Origin: Neurospora intermedia | Lineage: Eukaryota > Ascomycota > Sordariomycetes > Sordariales > Sordariaceae | Reading direction: 5' to 3' | Length of the DNA: 64,000 nucleotides | NCBI GenBank assembly: GCA_037102815.1 | Contig: BTPP01000003.1 | Coordinates: 930,001 to 994,000, forward strand | Part shown: piece after piece, positions 59,301 through 64,000 of the stretch | Position numbering within the stretch: position 1 is the stretch's first letter | How the letters are laid out: each line of letters opens with the position of its first letter | Notes under the pieces: model-generated | What the model saw: the letters and a program-made list of their open reading frames with translations, nothing else | Database searches by the model: none | Told to the model about the DNA's origin: nothing | Program-made: the position numbers and the translations under genes

Positions 59301-62300
59301 TCTCAACTCGAGTCGTGGGCACCTGGGGTGTAAACTTGGAGGATGAAAGAGTGTAGAGCAGGGAATAGTAGATAATCTGGGCGAACATGCCTGTCCGGGT
59401 GAAATCAGACAGCCCGGCAAAGACTCCAGAAGTGATTGGACGAAGATTGGGCTCATACACGACATCCTCAATCGACTGCCCAGTCTTCTTAGCCATGCAC
59501 TTGCGCCATGCCATTTCTGACTCTTCGCGTTGGTTCTTGTTGTAGTGCGCGATGTAAGGATCCACATCCTCAATGAACTCTGGCTTAAGCTCGAATGTGC
59601 CAACATCTGTCAGTCCCTCGGGTGCCTTGTAGATGGTCATTTCGTCCAACAGCTTGTGGAAGTCCTCGTGTTCGTGGAACTTGTCCGGCAATTTGTTGCA
59701 GATTTCCGAAAACGACAACGGTTTGAAGCAAAGGACGTGCGTGAGGTCACGTCGCATGGCCGCGATGAGGGGGCTGGCTTTGAGACGCATGGCCGAGTTG
59801 AGGGGCCTAGCTTCATCCTCATTTTGCGTAAGAGATGTACGGTCACTTACGAGGACAACGAGCAGATGAAGCATGTCTTCCACAACATCCAAATGTTGAC
59901 CATCGTCTTGGGCTTTGGACTTTTGTTCAAAGAACCCTTTGATCCACATCTCCATGCCGTAGCGGTCAACGATCGAGGCAAGAACACGGCTTGGGTCGCA
60001 GACAACAAGAGCGGTCTGCAATAGAAATACGTCCCTATTGTGAGCAACATCTCTCTGGCTAACACCGCGGTAAGTCCCTCCTTGGTGACGCAAGCTCAAC
60101 CCATTCCTCACCCACATGCCCGCCTTCATCTGCGCAAGCCAGGCACATACCCTGAGCGGGAAATCAAAGGCCACAAGGAGGTAATCTTCCGGTGTGAAGT
60201 TACCACGAGGCATGGACTTTCGACCCATCGGCTGAGGTTTTGCTAGCAAATCGCAGGTTTCGAAAGTCAGGAGCTTGCGCAGGTCGTCAACGCTCATCGA
60301 TTTGCCGCACTCGATAAGCCACGACAAGGTGTAGTGAAGGGCATGATGAAAACTGTTAGGTTGCTCTTCTACCACAAAGTGGACGACCTTGAAGCTTCGC
60401 CCAGTTGGCTCAAACTCAAAATCTGTAAGGTTTCTAAAGGAAATCTCTTCCTTGATTTCTGACTGGTTAAACCGGTGACGCTCAGCACCAAGTGAGTTGA
60501 TAATGGTAACCTTTGCAGCCAGTCTGATTGCATTGTTGACATACTGCAAACCGTGTTCCTTGACGTTCCGGAAGGATTGGGCGAACTGTCTGCAAAGTCT
60601 GTTGATCTCCCGTGTGACAAGAGACGCGCTGATCCAGCTATCTGTCTCATATTCGACGTGTTCGCCGACAGCCCTGACGTTCGGGCAGATACCTTGATGC
60701 AACTTGACGAGGTCGAGGAACTGCATCATATATCGCTCCTCTGTCCGGAGGCGTTCCTGAACGTGCGGAGACCCAAAGAGATACTTGAGATCTAAGAAGA
60801 AATGATACATGCGCCGGTTCGTAACCGAGCCTGAATCGAAGGACAAAACTGCGTTGCTTGCCACGTCCCAAGGGTGTCCCACTTGACGAGTGGTCAAAAA
60901 TGTGTAAAGAATGGCCATCAGACTGGTAAGGAAATTTCCCCGCTCAACGATTTCAGCAGTGATGGAGGGAGTTGTCAACATCTGTAAGGAGATGTTGATG
61001 ATGGAGTGATCAGGCTCACGATCGCCGATGAGGTACAACTGAGCCAGAGTGGTGTAAAGGCCAGCAAACCGCAAGCCGAGTACACGTTTGAACTCGGGGA
61101 TCGTAACGACGGTTGAGATGTATAATGACCGAAGATCACAGCGAACCTTCTTCCACATCCGCAAGTCAAATAAGATCAGCCAGTCTAGACGGACTCGCTC
61201 GAAAAGGTCTTCGGCAACCGGAATGTTACTTTCCTCCACGTAGCCGGCAGGAGTCTGCAACCAGTAACGTCCAGGATTTGGAGGCGATGTCTTGGCTTTC
61301 GGACTACCTGGGGTCTTTGGAATGTCGAGGTGGGCCTTGGTGTAGATATTCGGCGCGATGAGCGGCTCGGCGGTATCGGAATCATCAGGAGTGTGCTCGC
61401 GTTCCCGAATGGCTCGTCGGTGAGCCGTAGCAGTAGTCGGTGCCGGAGGGGGAGGTGGCGGAAGAGGACGGCCACCAGCAGCGGCCGGGGCTACCTGCAC
61501 CACCCTTACTTCTCGCCAGTCCGTCATGGCAACATCATCCCCGGCTGCGTCGCCTTGTTCGTCAAGCATCATGACATCTTCGTCCCCGTCCTCATCTTCA
61601 TCCATTTCTCCACCAGAGACAATGATGTCGTCCCCGTCTTCATCGTCTTCATCCCCTTCATCTTCGCCAGCCTCACGAGCCTCTGCCATCCTACGGGCAG
61701 CTTGACGTGCCTGAAGCAAAAGCCTGCCTTGCTGCTCGTAGAACCCGCTTGGTACGTTCTCTTCTTGGTCAATACGGTCTTCATCGTCGATGCCATCTTT
61801 GCCGACAATGGCATGTGCCGCAGGGCTACCTTTCCTCCAAGGCTTAAGCATTTCCTCGCACACAATGTTTCTCAAAAGCTGATGGTCGTGGCCAACTCGG
61901 CAGCCAGAGATATCTCTGAGCCACTCAATTATGGTGCCGCACATTTGCTCTCTGAAGGTATCCCGGGAAGAGCGAATGGTAACGGTAACCCTTATCCTCT
62001 CAAGTACCTCGGCTACTTCGAGCAGCTTTTCCACACTGCTGTCGTACATCAGGATACTCCTACCAATGGCATCGGTCTCGTAAGCAGCTTTCAAGCCATT
62101 TGCAAGCGTGGTGTTGCACGCCCGAGCCACTTGGTCACGCACATCGACCACGGTGTGCTTTTCATCATTCCATAGCAGAACGGCATATTCCCCCGGCGAG
62201 TCAGTCTCTCCACCGCAGTAGGTCGATGATAACCTCGAGAGCCTCTCATCCTCCTGGATAGACTGAACAGTTTTGGTTTGGCGGAGCTGCTCGGGGGCGC

Positions 62301-62892
62301 AAGAGATGACGTCGCACATGTAGTCGAAGACGCGGCCGATGGTCATCCTGATATTCCTGACCAGATCCTCTGGAAGTTCTGTCGCTTTTCCCTTGCCCTT
62401 ATCGCGGTCGCCCTCCCACATCGAATGTATTGTACAGAACATGGGCCGCTTCCACGCTTCCAAATCTCCGCAATCGCAACATCCGCTGTTTCCGGGCGAG
62501 ATACTGATTCGCACCATATGGCCTGTGTGGTCGGTGGCTTCGAAGCACTTGCTGCACAGGCAGCAGGTGTCGTCTGCGCTACAGGTCTTGCACGCATACG
62601 ATGCTTCTCCTTGTTTGAATATGTGGCCGCAGGCCTTGCCACGCGCGGCTTCGGTGTATTCGGCGCCCTCGACCGCGCCTTGGGCATCCCTGAGCTTGAG
62701 GGAAGTGTTTCGTGGATCCCCTTGGGGAAAGAAGAGCTTCATGTATTCGTTTTTCCCACCAGCCATGGACCAGAACAGGGTGAGAAGAAGTTCCCGCGAT
62801 GCCTCTTCGCTGTAGCGGTATCGGTATTTGCCAGGCATCGCCAGCAAGGCCTGGCAGAGCTGCTGCTCCTGTGTCGACATCTGGGCTTCCAT
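56319..62892 (-). CDS. ubr1: N-recognin E3 ubiquitin ligase Ubr1
   Basis: Exons 62892-56690 and 56586-56319 give 2156 aa, the usual size for fungal Ubr1. The UBR box (about residues 84-156) has the Cys/His ladder CGHIFKQGEASYACKTC, CCLCSKCFEATDHTGH and GNSGCCDCGDLEAWKRPMFC, which binds N-terminal Arg/Lys/His. A ClpS-like region (about 230-290, YAVLLWNDEKHTVVDV) binds bulky hydrophobic N-termini. Acidic and poly-Pro linkers precede the long helical body. A cysteine-rich RING-type domain (about 1372-1517) reads CILCQED, then CGHIMHYGCFEAYF and CPLCKALGNAF. The spliced second exon adds CQKNIGLFLNIRRCCIFYLH and ends GGWETL, the conserved UBR autoinhibitory C-terminus. The ligase marks N-degron substrates and misfolded proteins for the proteasome. 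No further introns are needed across the 6.2-kb first exon. Confidence 0.97.
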
Positions 62893-64000
62893 GGTGGAAG
62901 AATCGTCGGTGTTCGGGTCTAGGTAGCGCTCGGTATAGACATCCAGGTGGCGTTATCGGGTTCTGAGGCGAAGACTTTGTCGATGTCAGAGTCGTGCTTC
63001 ACCAGTCGTCTAAGGATCGGTGTTTAGGAGGTGGATGCGATGGTGTCGGTGTCTTGAGGGTATGATGATGTTGTTGTTGTTGCGCGAGACAGTAGAATCG
63101 CTGACGGAGTGTAGCAGTATGTATCCAAGGATCCTATCTGAAGCGTCCACCGCTTGTTTGCGTTCGAAAATCGAGGAGGGTTCCAGACCGGTAACAAGAT
63201 GGGCGAAAAAAGGGCCTGAGCTGAGAGCGATGACCAGCACGATAGAGGGGATCGCGGGGTAGACGGAGCCAGCGATAGGCAGGCACCCTGGTATTTATTA
63301 GCTTTGAACGGTTGGCGCCGCCTCAAAGAATGTGGTTCTGTGACGTGGTAGTTGGATTGTTAAAGTGTAGAGGTAGGTAGGTACCTAGAGTATGTTAGTA
63401 GGTTATTCTGGTCCTTTCTTCGCCTTCCCGTCCAATATGATTGTTGGCAGCCGAGGGCAGTCGGACTATTGAATTTTGGGCCCTGTACCTGAGCGAGCCG
63501 GGCTGTTGGCTTGTTGTTGGTACCGAACAGCGGTTACAGGGCAGTTTTCCTTTTCCGTGGGGCTGGCTTTGAAGACTAGTTGAGTCAATTAGGTGGCGTT
63601 CTGTGACTCGTCGATGGATTGGCTTCTGTCGGTTAACCAACACCCGACCGTCAGGACCGTTCCTCCGAGTTCCTTCTTAATTGCAGATCTTGTGGGGGGG
63701 GTTTTGTCGGGCTTCTATGGCCGCTGTTGATCCATTGCGAGTTCCGTTGGTGCCATTTGGCCTAACACCCAATTCAATACTGGTAGACATGCCGTCGGAG
63801 CAATGTTACCCAGGTAGGTTTGCAGTCCTGATTGCACCGACATTTGAGACTCCATTAAAAGCTCCTACCATCTTTGACCATAGCTCATTCCCACCATAGA
63901 GTATCTTTACCTAGGTATCGACATTTGCGAGACAGATCCAGCAGCGAGCTTCGGTATTTTGTGGACAAGAAGGTGCACTGACGCGAGTAGAGGTACGTCA
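62893..64000. other. upstream region of ubr1, no gene seen
   Basis: Probably the ubr1 promoter and leader. Several trinucleotide-like GTT/GAT stretches occur around 63060-63080. Short frames on both strands are unrecognised, and a gene beyond the right edge cannot be excluded. Confidence 0.5.

Noticed and set aside
1-64000. Transposons, CRISPR arrays, tRNA genes, secondary-metabolite cluster
   Set aside because: No transposase, reverse transcriptase, terminal repeats, regularly spaced repeats, cloverleaf sequences or clustered biosynthetic genes were seen on either strand.

Overview
The window looks like nuclear DNA of a filamentous ascomycete, most likely a sordariomycete close to Neurospora/Sordaria. 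Genes are split by short spliceosomal introns (about 50-220 nt, one of 430 nt) with GTRAGT-like donors, CTRAC branch motifs and YAG acceptors. Coding exons favour C/G-ending codons, intergenic spaces are long, and the gene families are fungal. There are no rRNA or tRNA genes, mobile elements, CRISPR arrays or bacterial operons that I can support. All exon models were made by eye from splice signals, reading frame and protein family knowledge.

Layout, left to right: a Zn2Cys6-type regulator (+, 1018-4222); a 5.6-kb gene-poor stretch; a TauD/TfdA-like dioxygenase (+, 9793-11184); a 4.3-kb gene-poor stretch; CDC14 phosphatase (-, 15489-17732) divergent from the KEOPS subunit PCC1 (+, 19104-19621); an SR-rich WD40 protein of the Swd3/WDR5 type (-, 20126-21925) divergent from an ISC1/neutral sphingomyelinase (+, 22764-24464); an NDR-type AGC kinase (-, 24779-27723) convergent with ISC1; a nucleolar-type FKBP (-, 28885-30518); a fungal GT2 membrane glycosyltransferase (-, 33643-36228); a 5.8-kb gene-poor stretch; a THO complex subunit 5 homologue (-, 42036-42819) divergent from an IZH3-type PAQR protein (+, 44428-45900); BUB2/Cdc16 (-, 47424-49234) divergent from a SulP sulfate permease (+, 52639-55508); and UBR1 (-, 56319-62892).

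The standout is the kinase. Its conserved catalytic domain is interrupted by one in-frame TAG (26098-26100, codon 524) exactly where kinase subdomain IX has tryptophan (D-W-W-S). The remaining 410 codons stay open and carry the rest of the catalytic domain, the AGC tail and an NDR hydrophobic motif. The gene matches the perithecium-specific kinase PUK1 of Fusarium graminearum, whose UAG codons are changed to UGG by A-to-I mRNA editing during sexual development. Here the UAG lies in the loop of a predicted RNA hairpin, with U before and G after the target A, which is the context favoured by fungal editing. The likely reading is a gene that encodes full-length kinase only in edited sexual-stage mRNA.

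The genes do not form a metabolic cluster. They are mostly housekeeping or regulatory: mitotic exit (CDC14, BUB2), tRNA modification (PCC1), chromatin/RNA (WD40, THO5, FKBP), lipid signalling (ISC1, PAQR), transport (SulP) and protein turnover (UBR1).
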